This document shows positions 36,909-45,640 of a stretch of DNA of 64,000 nucleotides, in pieces. This DNA comes from Methylococcus geothermalis (GTDB lineage: Bacteria; Pseudomonadota; Gammaproteobacteria; Methylococcales; Methylococcaceae). The position numbers and the translations under genes were made by a program. Numbering within the stretch: position 1 is the stretch's first letter; every line of letters starts with the position of its first letter. The notes under the pieces are model-generated. The model was not told the origin of the DNA. It worked only from the letters and a program-made list of their open reading frames with translations, and did no database searches. The stretch is taken from the NCBI RefSeq assembly GCF_012769535.1, contig NZ_CP046565.1, forward strand, positions 746,434 through 810,433, in the 5' to 3' direction.

Positions 36909-36976
36909 GGTGAATCCTAAACGGGTCGGACTAAAAATGAAGGTGGCGAACGGCCGAATTCGCGGCGCGAGCGGTC

Positions 36977-37717
36977 TTACTGCACCGGCTGCTTCTGTTT
37001 TACGTCGACGGTCAGCTGGTAATTGACGGTGTGTTTGGTGTTGGGGTCCTTGGCGTCGCCACCCACCGCGACCGTCAGGTAATCCTGAGTACCGCCCTTG
37101 AGCTTGAACTTCCCCATGACGGAAGCGAGATTCTGCGAGGGGGTCGCATAGGCGCTGTTGTAGCTGAATACATCCCCCTTGACGAAGGTGTCCCGCTGCA
37201 GCAGCCAGCCCCAGAATTCCGGCTGGCCCTGGAGTTCGCTCGGAAACCAGTGCTTTTGCGGTCCCAGCGTCTGGTTGCCGCGGTAGACGGTGAGAGCGGG
37301 GATGATGTCGTTCTCTTCCGGTTTGGCCCCCTGATAGCGCTCAACATTGATCGTCACCCAGACGGCGGTCAGGCCCTGGCTCTTGAGTTTGCTCAGGTCG
37401 ATCAGATACCAGTTGGCGTTCACGCCCCAGCCGTAACAGCCGTTGGTCTCGTAGCCGGCGGGGGTGACGGCGGGATCGCACCAGGCCATCGACTTGGTTT
37501 GCGGAATCATCGTCGCATTGCCGCCGTCGTTCGGGGTGTTGAACGTCTGACCCGAGTGAAGGGAGGCCGCAGCCGCGCCGTTCTTGGTGTCCTTCTTGTC
37601 GAAGATCAGCTTGGCGGCATACTGGATGCCATAGCTTGGGTAGACGTCGCCGGCCACGGCGTTGCCGGCGATGCCGGCGGCGACCGTCATCGAAGTCAGG
37701 AGCTTACGGTAGGTCAT
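36977..37717 (-). CDS. Secreted MopE/CorA-like protein
   Basis: A 246-residue protein with a signal peptide (residues 1-22, ending AVA before GDVYP). The mature part carries the same motifs as its downstream paralogue: KSMAWCDPA, GCYGWGVNANWYLIDLS, LTVYRGNQTLGP, HWFPSEL and FWGWLL. It has no cysteine tail. First gene of a three-gene minus-strand unit, 50 bases downstream of a sigma54-like promoter. The body is rich in Trp and Tyr. Function unknown; copper binding is suggested by the MopE/CorA-like layout only. Confidence 0.75.
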   Translation of the reverse strand: MTYRKLLTSMTVAAGIAGNAVAGDVYPSYGIQYAAKLIFDKKDTKNGAAAASLHSGQTFNTPNDGGNATMIPQTKSMAWCDPAVTPAGYETNGCYGWGVNANWYLIDLSKLKSQGLTAVWVTINVERYQGAKPEENDIIPALTVYRGNQTLGPQKHWFPSELQGQPEFWGWLLQRDTFVKGDVFSYNSAYATPSQNLASVMGKFKLKGGTQDYLTVAVGGDAKDPNTKHTVNYQLTVDVKQKQPVQ

Positions 37718-37766
37718 CGTTACCTCATGATGAGAGTGATCGGGAAATAGTGTCCGATCCCGATAC

Positions 37767-37781
37767 GCAATATGCAGGCCA
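37767..37781 (-). promoter_or_regulatory. Sigma54 (-24/-12) promoter of the secreted protein operon
   Basis: On the minus strand TGGCCTG (37781-37775), CATA, TTGC (37770-37767) matches TGGCACG-N4-TTGC at nine of eleven positions, with invariant GG and GC correctly spaced. Expected transcript start is near 37755, about 38 bases before the ATG at 37717. The divergent neighbour encodes a sigma54 activator. Confidence 0.7.
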
Positions 37782-37839
37782 ACGGCCGGGTGCCGGAATG
37801 CCGGCGTTCGGCGGTGGAGGACGCCCGTGTGTGTGTGAA

Positions 37840-37853
37840 ATGACGCATGTCAT
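37840..37853. promoter_or_regulatory. Candidate activator-binding palindrome
   Basis: Inverted repeat ATGAC-N4-GTCAT between the two divergent sigma54-like promoters. Its position, about 60 bases upstream of one -24 element and 110 from the other, would suit an enhancer for the neighbouring activator. It is short and unproven. Confidence 0.35.
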
Positions 37854-37962
37854 GTGTCTAATCGCTCAGTTGGCTTCCGCCGCAGGGGAGCGATTGCCGG
37901 GGGCGCGGTGGAGAGACTGTGACTTGCCGGTTTCGAAGGCGGATGTTCGAATGCCCCCTCCA

Positions 37963-37977
37963 TGGCACGCCTGATGC
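37963..37977 (+). promoter_or_regulatory. Sigma54-like promoter of the activator gene
   Basis: TGGCACG (37963-37969), four bases, ATGC (37974-37977). The -24 element is a perfect match and the -12 element keeps the invariant GC, with one mismatch. Expected transcript start is near 37989, about 60 bases before the ATG at 38049. Confidence 0.65.
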
Positions 37978-38048
37978 TTCGAAGTGCGCGGCGAGCGCGG
38001 TCGAGACGGGCTTGATCGTCGGCCGGAAAAGAATAAGGGAAAGCGTCC

Positions 38049-38990
38049 ATGTTTGAAGTGCTGATCGGCCAGTCGCCCGGTTTCGAGGCGCTCATCCGCA
38101 GCGCCCGTCTGGTGGCCGCGACCGATGTGACCGTCCTCATCGTGGGCGAAACCGGCACCGGCAAGGAACTCCTGGCCCAGGCCCTGCAGCAGTGCAGCTT
38201 GCGGGCCGCAAAGCCGTTCGTCACACTCAACTGCGCCGCGCTCCCGGCCTCGGTCGCGGAATCCGAACTGTTCGGGCATCGGCGGGGGGCTTTCACCGGT
38301 GCGGTCTCGGATTTTTCGGGACGGCTGGAAACCGCGGACGGCGGCACCCTGTTCCTGGACGAAATCAATTCGCTGCCGGTACCCGTGCAGGCCAAGCTTC
38401 TGCGATTCCTGGATTCCGGGGAAATCCAGCCGATCGGTGCGCGTTCGCCGCAGCGGGTGGATGTCCGCATCATCGCCGCAACCAACGCGAATTTGCACGA
38501 CAAGATCGAGTCGGGCGACTTTCGCCGCGACCTCTATTACCGGCTGAGCGTCGTTCCGCTCGAGATACCGCCGCTGCGCGACCGGGGCAGCGACGTGGAA
38601 CTGCTTCTGCACCACTTCATGCGTCATTTCGCGCAAGCCCACGGCATCCCGCCGGCGGTGTTCGATCGGGGGGCGATCCGGCGCCTGAGCGCTTATCCCT
38701 GGCCGGGAAACATCCGGGAACTGCGGAACTTCTGCGAGCGCCTCGCCATATTGATGGCCGGCCGGGTGATCGAAGAGAAAGACCTGCCGGAAGAAACCCT
38801 CCGCTCCGGGGCTCGGGCGATGCCCTTGTTCACGCTTCCGGACGAAGGATTCGAGCTGGAGCGGATGGAAGTCGACTTCATCCGCCAGGCGCTGCAGCGG
38901 ACCAACGGTAACCGGACCCGCGCCGCCAAGCTGCTCGGCCTCACCCGCGACCAGCTCAACTACCGCATCCAGAAATACGGCATAGACTGA
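38049..38990 (+). CDS. Sensorless sigma54-dependent transcriptional activator
   Basis: A 313-residue protein made only of an AAA+ activator domain and a Fis-type helix-turn-helix. It has Walker A GETGTGKE, the sigma54-contact loop GAFTGA within HRRGAFTGAVSDF, Walker B GGTLFLDEIN, the arginine region FRRDLYYRLSVVPLEIPPLR, and the C-terminal NRTRAAKLLGLTRDQLNYRI. No receiver, GAF or PAS domain precedes it, as in PspF, so its activity is probably set by a partner protein or its own synthesis. It is divergent from the secreted-protein operon, and both face sigma54-like promoters. Confidence 0.88.
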   Translation: MFEVLIGQSPGFEALIRSARLVAATDVTVLIVGETGTGKELLAQALQQCSLRAAKPFVTLNCAALPASVAESELFGHRRGAFTGAVSDFSGRLETADGGTLFLDEINSLPVPVQAKLLRFLDSGEIQPIGARSPQRVDVRIIAATNANLHDKIESGDFRRDLYYRLSVVPLEIPPLRDRGSDVELLLHHFMRHFAQAHGIPPAVFDRGAIRRLSAYPWPGNIRELRNFCERLAILMAGRVIEEKDLPEETLRSGARAMPLFTLPDEGFELERMEVDFIRQALQRTNGNRTRAAKLLGLTRDQLNYRIQKYGID

Positions 38991-39006
38991 CTCCCCCAAC
39001 GGCGGG

Positions 39007-40764
39007 TCAAGGCAGGCGCCTGATCCGTCCGGGCGTCCCCGGCGTCAGCGGCGAGTGCCGGCGGAAATAGCGCTCAAGCGCCGACAACTCCGGGATGCCG
39101 GCGAGGCGGTCGGTGCCCTGGGTGAACAGGCTGAAGCCGTCGCCGCCGTCGGCCAGGAAATTGTTGGTGGCGATCCGGTAGGTTTTGCCGGGGTCGAGGG
39201 ATTTGCCGCCGAGCCTGATGGAGGCCGGATCGACCTTGTCGCAGGCTTGCCCGCTGGCGCGCCAGGTGTATTCGAAGCCGGCGGAGACCTGCAGAATCCG
39301 GTTCCCCGGCTGGCCGTTCGGACAGCCGGGGAACTGCTGTTCCAGGAGCTGTTCGATCTGCGCTCCCGTCAGGCTCATCGTGACCAGCGTTCCGCCGAAC
39401 GGTTGAGTGTCGAATGCTTCACGGTAGCGTACCCTTCCTTTCGTTTCCAGGGCGTAGGAAAAATCGGCCCGGATGCCGCCGCTGTTCATGAAGGCGACGG
39501 TGGCGCCGCCGTCTTTGCGGCCGCGCGTGGCTTCCAGTTGAGCATCGGCGATCAGGTCGCCCAGGGCGGATTCGCCGGCTGCGTTGGGCGCCCGGGTGAA
39601 GCTCGCGGTGATGCGGCCGATGATCCGTTCCTCGATCGGCCGGGAAAGCCGGCCGTAATCTTCGACCAGCCGGGCGAGCAGCGGCTCCGGCGTGATTTCC
39701 CGGCTTACCACGAGATTGCGCGCCGCCGTCGAAACCACCTCGCCGGACTTCGCGTCCAGCACCAGGTCGATGTCGCTGACCAGGCGGCCGTAGTCGTGAG
39801 CGCTGGTGACGAGCACCGGCTCGCCGGCGGCGTTGGGCAGGCGGCAGGCATAGGTCTCATGGGTATGGCCGCTGACGACCAGGTCGACTTCCGGATCGAG
39901 CCGGCGCACGATGTCCACGATCGGTCCGGCGATGCCGCCGCAGCCGTCCGGGCCGCCGCCGGGATGTCCGCCTTCGTGGATCAGCACGACGACGGCTTCG
40001 ATCCCCTTGGAGCGGAGGACGGGAACCAGGGCATTGACGGTTTCCGCTTCGTCGCGAAATTCGAGGTCCTTGACGCCGCTCGGCTTGACCAGGTTCGGCG
40101 TGGTTTTCAGGGTCAGGCCGATGAAGCCGATGTCCCGGCCGTGGAACTGCTTGATGCCGTAGGGCGGGAACAGCGTTCCGCCGCTCTTTCGGTCGAAGAC
40201 GTTGGCGGCCAGGAAGCGGAAGTCCGCGCCCTTGAATTTCCTGCCCACCCGTGATCGGATGGTGGGGCTGAGTCCCCTTTCGCGGCAGGACCGGCCCGCG
40301 CGTTGCAGGACGGGATGGCACCCGCCGCTCTGCATGCGCAGAAGCTCGTCGCGGCCTTCGTCGAATTCGTGGTTTCCCACGGCGTTGAAGTCCAGGCCGA
40401 GAAGATTCATCGCCTCGATCGTGGGCTCGTCCTGGAAGTTGGCGGAAATGAGCGGGCTGGCGCCGATCAGGTCGCCGGCGGAAACCAGGACGTTGTCCGG
40501 ATGGGCGGCCCTGAGTTTGCGGAGGTACCCCGCGAGATGAGCGACACCGCCGGCGGCCACGGCGGCATCGTTCAGCATCAGGTTTCCGGGCGGCCGCAGA
40601 TGGCCGTGGAAGTCGTTGACCGCGATGATCTTGACTTCGATGGTTTGCCCGTGGTCTGGTGCAACCGCGGGACCGGGCGCCGCATAGGGACGGGCGGCAT
40701 GAATGACGGAGAGACCGGACAGGGCGGAGGCCGCCAATGTCCGTACGATGATGTGGGAATTCAC
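39007..40764 (-). CDS. Exported 5'-nucleotidase/2',3'-cyclic phosphodiesterase family protein
   Basis: A 585-residue metallophosphatase of the UshA/CpdB family. The dinuclear metal motifs are VNDFHGHL, GDLIGASPL, GNHEFDEG and SGHTHETY, followed by the C-terminal nucleotide-binding domain (NSGGIRADF). A hydrophobic export signal spans residues 1-31. The start is GTG at 40764, preceded by GGAG seven bases upstream; the open frame extends to 41010, but those residues are not signal-like. It acts in the periplasm to scavenge phosphate or nucleosides. Convergent with the activator gene (16 bases). Confidence 0.9.
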   Translation of the reverse strand: MNSHIIVRTLAASALSGLSVIHAARPYAAPGPAVAPDHGQTIEVKIIAVNDFHGHLRPPGNLMLNDAAVAAGGVAHLAGYLRKLRAAHPDNVLVSAGDLIGASPLISANFQDEPTIEAMNLLGLDFNAVGNHEFDEGRDELLRMQSGGCHPVLQRAGRSCRERGLSPTIRSRVGRKFKGADFRFLAANVFDRKSGGTLFPPYGIKQFHGRDIGFIGLTLKTTPNLVKPSGVKDLEFRDEAETVNALVPVLRSKGIEAVVVLIHEGGHPGGGPDGCGGIAGPIVDIVRRLDPEVDLVVSGHTHETYACRLPNAAGEPVLVTSAHDYGRLVSDIDLVLDAKSGEVVSTAARNLVVSREITPEPLLARLVEDYGRLSRPIEERIIGRITASFTRAPNAAGESALGDLIADAQLEATRGRKDGGATVAFMNSGGIRADFSYALETKGRVRYREAFDTQPFGGTLVTMSLTGAQIEQLLEQQFPGCPNGQPGNRILQVSAGFEYTWRASGQACDKVDPASIRLGGKSLDPGKTYRIATNNFLADGGDGFSLFTQGTDRLAGIPELSALERYFRRHSPLTPGTPGRIRRLP

Positions 40765-41002
40765 GGCATGCTCCGGGCGGCGAAACCTTGTGGAACGGCA
40801 TTGTGCTTTGGCACAGTATGGCCGGGCAATGGGCGCTTCCGCTTTGCCGGTGGCGGTCGCCGGCGAGTCACGAAAGTGTAATGAACCCTCTTTAATCTTC
40901 CGGGCAGATGGATGCCTCCGGATGACTCCCTCCTTCCGCTCGTCGAACAATCTGCTTTTCCCGGCCAGCATGAGCGATGACCGCCAGGACCTTGGTGTGG
41001 AA

Positions 41003-44000
41003 ATGAACACAATGGAAAAGAACCTCTATGCGGCCGATACGATCGTGGCTGCGCCGCTTTCCGGCGGGGGCCGGGTCAGCGTGCTGCGGGCGCCCGCCCC
41101 CGGCCGGCTGCGCGTCAAGGTGCTGGGACTTTACCGCTGCGACGAAATGCAACGGGCGCTCGAAGCCTTGCCGGCCGAAGCCGATGCGCTGCGCATCGTC
41201 AGCGCCAATCCGGTCACCGGCAATGCCCTGGTCGTGTTCGACCCGCAGCGGCCGGTGGCCGAGGTGCTCGTCGAGTTGGAACGGTGCGCCCGCATTCACG
41301 GAGCGCCGTTCTCGGCTTACGCGCCTGCGCCGAAACCGAGTCGAAGAGCAGCGGAGCAGAAAAGGGGCCGGCGCAAGCGTCCGGCGGCCGATCCCCGGCC
41401 GCAATGGGCCGTCGTCAGCGGCGGGGAGGTTGCCCGAAACAAACCGAGCTGGCATGCCCTGGATGCCGAAGATGTGCTGTCCCGCCTCTCGGCGAACCGG
41501 GACGGCCTGAGTTCCACCGTCGCCATGGACAGGCTGGCGCAGTACGGACGCAATGTACTGACCGAGATCAAGCAGCGCTCGTCGGTGGCGATGTTCCTGG
41601 AACAGTTCGCCAGTCCTCCCGTGGCCCTGCTGGGGCTTTCGGCTGCCGTCTCCCTCGCCACCGGCGGCATGGCCGACGCCGTGGTGATCGTCGGCGTGGT
41701 GTTGATCAATGCCGTGATCGGCTATGTCACCGAGTCCCAGGCGCAGAAGACGATCGACGCCCTCGGCAAGATCGGACCGACCCAGGCCGTCGTCATGCGC
41801 GACGGCGTCAAGCTTTCGGTCGCCCTCGAAGAGGTGGTGCCGGGCGACATCCTGGTGCTCTCGCCCGGCTCCTACGTTGCGGCGGACGCCCGCCTGCTGA
41901 GCAGCAACCAGCTCACCGTCGACGAATCGGCACTGACCGGCGAGAGCCTGCCGGTCAGCAAACGCCATGCCTTCGTCGGCGCCAAGGACACGCCCCTGGG
42001 CGACCGCAAGAACATGCTGCACATGGGCACCATCGTGACCGGCGGCAGCGGCCGGGCGATCGTGGTGGCGACCGGCCGCCACACCGAGATCGGTCTGATC
42101 CAGTCGCTGGTCGGCGAGGTGAAAACGCCGGAAACCCCCTTGCAGCGCCAGCTCGACGACATGGGCAAGCAGCTGGCACTGGCGTCCAGCGGCATCTGCG
42201 TGTTCGTGTTCGGACTCGGGGTGTTGCGCGGAGCGCCCGCCCTGCAAATGCTGAAGACCGCGATTTCGCTGGCGGTCGCCGCCGTTCCCGAAGGCCTGCC
42301 CACGGTCGCGACGTCCACACTGGCGCTGGGCATCCGGGAAATGAAGAAGAGCCACGTCCTGATCCGCCAGCTGCCATCGGTGGAAAGCTTGGGGTCGGTG
42401 CAGACCCTGTGCCTGGACAAGACCGGCACGCTGACCGAGAACCGTATGCGGGTCGTCAGCCTCAAGACGCTGACGCGCGACATCACCGTGTCCGGCTCGG
42501 GCGAATTCCGCTCGAACGGGCAGGTGGTCGTGCCGGCCGAGGCGGAAGATTTACGGCGCCTGATGCAGGTCGTGGCCTTGTGCAGTGAGGTGCAGCTGAA
42601 TGGCAATGGCGGCCGGCCGGGTCTGGACGGCTCGCCGACCGAAATGGCGCTGGTGGAAATGGCGATGCATGCCGGCGAGGACGTCGCGGTGCTGCGTCAA
42701 AGCCTGCCGCTGGTCAAGACCGTACATCGGGCCGAGGGGCGGCCGTACATGCTGACCGTCCACGACACCGGCGGCGAGGAACATCTCATCGCCATCAAGG
42801 GCAGCCCCCCTCATGTATTGGCGCTGTGCGACCGGTGCATGGAGGGAACGGAACTGGTGGCCCTCGACGAGGACCTGCGGGCGGCCATCGTGGAGCAGAA
42901 CGAATTCATGGCCGGCCAGGCGCTCCGGGTATTGGGCATGGCCTACGGTTACTCCAAGGACACCTCGACCGCGGCGATTTCCGACAAGCTCATCTGGCTG
43001 GGCTTGGTGGGCATGGAGGACACCATGCGGCCGGGTATGGCCGAGCTGATGGCCCAGTTCCACGATGCCGGCATCGATACCGTGATGATCACCGGTGATC
43101 AGAGCGCCACCGCCTTCGCGTTCGGCTCGCGGCTCAATCTCAACGGCAAGAAGCCGCTGGAAATCGTCGATTCGACCAACCTGGACGAACTCGATCCGGA
43201 CGTGCTGAAGGGCATCGTGCGCGACACCACGGTGTTCGCGCGAGTCGCTCCGGCGCAGAAGCTGCGCATCGTCCAGGCTTTGCAGGCCAACGGGCGGGTG
43301 GTCGCCATGACCGGCGACGGCATCAATGACGGCCCGGCGTTGAAGGCGGCCGACGTCGGCGTCGCGCTCGGCAACGGCAGCGACGTGGCGCGATCCGTGG
43401 CCGATGTGGTGCTGGAGGATGATAACCTGCACACCATGATCATCGCGGTGCAGCAGGGCCGGACGATCTACCGCAACATCCGCAAGAGCCTGGCGTATCT
43501 GCTGAGCGGCAATCTCGCCGAGATCGAGATCATGGTGATCGCGACCGCGATCGGAGCAGGTGAAGCGCTGAATCCGATGCAGCTCTTGTGGATCAATCTC
43601 GTCACCGACATCCTGCCGGCCGTCGGCCTGTCCCTGGAGCCGCCGGAAAGCGACGTGCTCAAGGAGAAGCCGCGCGATCCGAAGGAAAAGATCTTCCGGC
43701 GCGAAGACCTGCTCCGGCTGCTCCGCCAGTCCCTGGTGATCTCGGCCGGTACCCTCGGCGTCTACGGCTACAGCCTGGCGCGCTACGGGCTGGGGCCTGC
43801 GGCCTCCACCCACGCTTTCATGACGCTGACCGTAGGCCAGATGTTCCACGCGATCAGTTGCCGTTCCGAGCGGACGACGGTGCTGGATGCGCGGCCGGGC
43901 AACCCGGTGCTGGTGTCCGGCGTCGCCGCGACCGTGGCGCTGCAGGCATTCGCGGGGGTGTTCCCGCCGTTGCGGGGCTTGTTGCGGCTGACGCCGATCA

Positions 44001-44110
44001 GCCCGGCGGACTGGGCGGCGATCGCAGCCGGCTCGGTGCTCCCGTTCGTGGCCAATGAAGCCATCAAACTGCTCCCTTCCAAGGAACCCGAAAGCGAGAA
44101 CCGCGCATGA
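41003..44110 (+). CDS. P2-type cation-transporting ATPase with N-terminal HMA-like domain
   Basis: A protein of about 1035 residues. Residues 30-100 resemble a heavy-metal-associated fold, but the metal loop reads GLYRCDEM with one cysteine instead of CxxC. A full P-type ATPase follows: TGES actuator motif, PEGLP in helix M4 as in P2A calcium pumps, the phosphorylation site DKTGTLT (D472), and the hinge TGDGINDGPALKAADVG. The transported ion is not certain; calcium or manganese would fit helix M4. The start could be 41003 (MNTMEKN) or 40970 (MSDDRQD). The last four bases overlap the next gene. Confidence 0.87.
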   Translation: MNTMEKNLYAADTIVAAPLSGGGRVSVLRAPAPGRLRVKVLGLYRCDEMQRALEALPAEADALRIVSANPVTGNALVVFDPQRPVAEVLVELERCARIHGAPFSAYAPAPKPSRRAAEQKRGRRKRPAADPRPQWAVVSGGEVARNKPSWHALDAEDVLSRLSANRDGLSSTVAMDRLAQYGRNVLTEIKQRSSVAMFLEQFASPPVALLGLSAAVSLATGGMADAVVIVGVVLINAVIGYVTESQAQKTIDALGKIGPTQAVVMRDGVKLSVALEEVVPGDILVLSPGSYVAADARLLSSNQLTVDESALTGESLPVSKRHAFVGAKDTPLGDRKNMLHMGTIVTGGSGRAIVVATGRHTEIGLIQSLVGEVKTPETPLQRQLDDMGKQLALASSGICVFVFGLGVLRGAPALQMLKTAISLAVAAVPEGLPTVATSTLALGIREMKKSHVLIRQLPSVESLGSVQTLCLDKTGTLTENRMRVVSLKTLTRDITVSGSGEFRSNGQVVVPAEAEDLRRLMQVVALCSEVQLNGNGGRPGLDGSPTEMALVEMAMHAGEDVAVLRQSLPLVKTVHRAEGRPYMLTVHDTGGEEHLIAIKGSPPHVLALCDRCMEGTELVALDEDLRAAIVEQNEFMAGQALRVLGMAYGYSKDTSTAAISDKLIWLGLVGMEDTMRPGMAELMAQFHDAGIDTVMITGDQSATAFAFGSRLNLNGKKPLEIVDSTNLDELDPDVLKGIVRDTTVFARVAPAQKLRIVQALQANGRVVAMTGDGINDGPALKAADVGVALGNGSDVARSVADVVLEDDNLHTMIIAVQQGRTIYRNIRKSLAYLLSGNLAEIEIMVIATAIGAGEALNPMQLLWINLVTDILPAVGLSLEPPESDVLKEKPRDPKEKIFRREDLLRLLRQSLVISAGTLGVYGYSLARYGLGPAASTHAFMTLTVGQMFHAISCRSERTTVLDARPGNPVLVSGVAATVALQAFAGVFPPLRGLLRLTPISPADWAAIAAGSVLPFVANEAIKLLPSKEPESENRA

Positions 44111-45300
44111 AAAAGACATTCCTGTTCACTTCCGAGGCGGTGACCGAAGGCCATCCCGATTGCGTGTGCGACATCATCGCCGATGCGGTGGTCGACCGGT
44201 TCCTGCAGCAGGATCCTTACGCCCGGGTCGTGACCGAGTGCGCCTTGTCGAAGAGCGTCATCTTCCTGGCGGCGCGCTTCGCTTCGACCGCGGTGGTCGA
44301 CATCCCCGAGCTGGCGCGGCGCACCATCGAGGACATCGGCTACCATCCGGAAGAATTCTCCGCGCCCGAGTCCACCGTGGTGACCAGCTTCATCGTGCAG
44401 TCGCTGGAAAGCCGCGCTCAGCGCGACGAAGCGGAAATGACCGACAAGGAACTGGATAAGCTCACCGTCAAGAACCAGGTGACCCAGTTCGGCTTTGCCT
44501 GCAGCCAGACGCCCGAGCTGCTGCCGCTGCCCATCGTGCTGGCCCGCCGCCTGGCGCGGCAGTTGACCGGGGCGCGGCGGCGCGGCGAGGTGCCCTATCT
44601 TTCCCCGGATTGCACGACCCAGGTCGGTGTCGAATTCGACCAGGGCAAGCCGGCGCGCATCCACAGCATCACCCTGATCGCCGGCACCCACGGCGTACCG
44701 AATCTGAGTCTGGAGGCGCTGCGTGGCGATCTCGACAAATGGGTGATCGCGCCGGCGTTCGAAGGCGAAGCGGTGCGGCCCGACAAGAAGACCGAAATCT
44801 TCGTCAACCCGCGCGGCATGCTGCACCGCAGCGGACCCGCGGCGCATTCAGGAATGACCGGACGCAAGAGCGCGAGCGACACCTACGGTGGCTATGCCCG
44901 CCATGCCGGGTCGGCCCTGAGCGGCAAGGGGCCGCTGCGGATCGACCGGGTGGCCGCCTATGCGGCCCGCCATGCGGCGAAGAACGTGGTCGCGGCGGGG
45001 CTGGCCGAGGAGTGCGAGGTCCAGCTCAGCTACACCATCGGCCAGGCGCGCCCGGTCAGTGTGCAGGTGTCGACTTTCGGGACCGGCAGCATCGGCGAGG
45101 ACATCATCAAGCAGAGGCTGGAGAAGCGTTTCGATTTCCGGCTCGGCGCCATCGTCCGCGATTTCAATCTGCGGCGGCTGCCCGCCGAGTACCGGGGCAG
45201 CTTCTACCGCATGCTGCCGGGCCATGGCCATTTCGGGGCTTCGTTCACGGCGCTGCCTTGGGAACGGACGGACAAGGCGGATCTTCTGGCGGGCGAGTGA
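44107..45300 (+). CDS. Divergent S-adenosylmethionine synthetase-like protein
   Basis: A 397-residue protein with the overall MetK fold and recognisable blocks: FTSEAVTEGHPD, FGFACSQT, MTGRKSASDTYGGYARH, SGKGPLRIDR and AAYAARHAAKNVVAAGLA. Several catalytic positions differ from MetK: GHPDK reads GHPDC, the GDQG loop reads KNQV, and the lysine near DxKSQV (E. coli K165) is threonine. It may be a MAT-like enzyme with altered activity. Its ATG overlaps the ATPase stop by four bases (ATGA), so the two are translationally coupled. A housekeeping metK is expected elsewhere. Confidence 0.8.
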   Translation: MKKTFLFTSEAVTEGHPDCVCDIIADAVVDRFLQQDPYARVVTECALSKSVIFLAARFASTAVVDIPELARRTIEDIGYHPEEFSAPESTVVTSFIVQSLESRAQRDEAEMTDKELDKLTVKNQVTQFGFACSQTPELLPLPIVLARRLARQLTGARRRGEVPYLSPDCTTQVGVEFDQGKPARIHSITLIAGTHGVPNLSLEALRGDLDKWVIAPAFEGEAVRPDKKTEIFVNPRGMLHRSGPAAHSGMTGRKSASDTYGGYARHAGSALSGKGPLRIDRVAAYAARHAAKNVVAAGLAEECEVQLSYTIGQARPVSVQVSTFGTGSIGEDIIKQRLEKRFDFRLGAIVRDFNLRRLPAEYRGSFYRMLPGHGHFGASFTALPWERTDKADLLAGE

Positions 45301-45349
45301 ACATGCCGCCCCACGCCCGCCCCACGCCGAGAGGGCGCTGTCTCGGCCG

Positions 45350-45514
45350 CGCCCGTATCGCCGAAGCTTCGGCAAGGACCTGGCTTTGCGAGATGACCCG
45401 CAGCCGTTCCGCCTCGATCCTGACGACGTACTCGCCGAATGCCGCGAGGAGTAGAAATATGACGGCGGCGAATGCCGCTACCAACCGCGGACGGGCGAAG
45501 CAGTCGGCCAGCAC
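45350..45514 (-). pseudogene. N-terminal remnant of a CHASE-type membrane sensor
   Basis: About 55 codons, MLADCFARPR then a hydrophobic helix LVAAFAAVIFLLLAAFGEY and the linker VVRIEAERLRVISQSQVLAE, match the start of CHASE-domain signalling proteins. The frame then leaves the homologous sequence and ends without any CHASE, PAS or output domain. The 340 bases between the MetK-like gene and the next gene otherwise show nothing recognisable. Confidence 0.5.
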
Positions 45515-45640
45515 GGCTTCAGCTCCCGTCCCCGGGGGCGAAAAAACCGTGCCGCACGGTAGGGAGGACGTACTCTGTTCCGCCTCTGTTCAATCCTCCG
45601 GCAGCGGGCACGGCAGCCCTTTGTGCGCCGAGGGAACGGG

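Noticed and set aside
40703-41003. Upstream extension of the P-type ATPase to 40703
   Set aside because: The extra 100 residues overlap the divergent 5'-nucleotidase start and show no conserved features.
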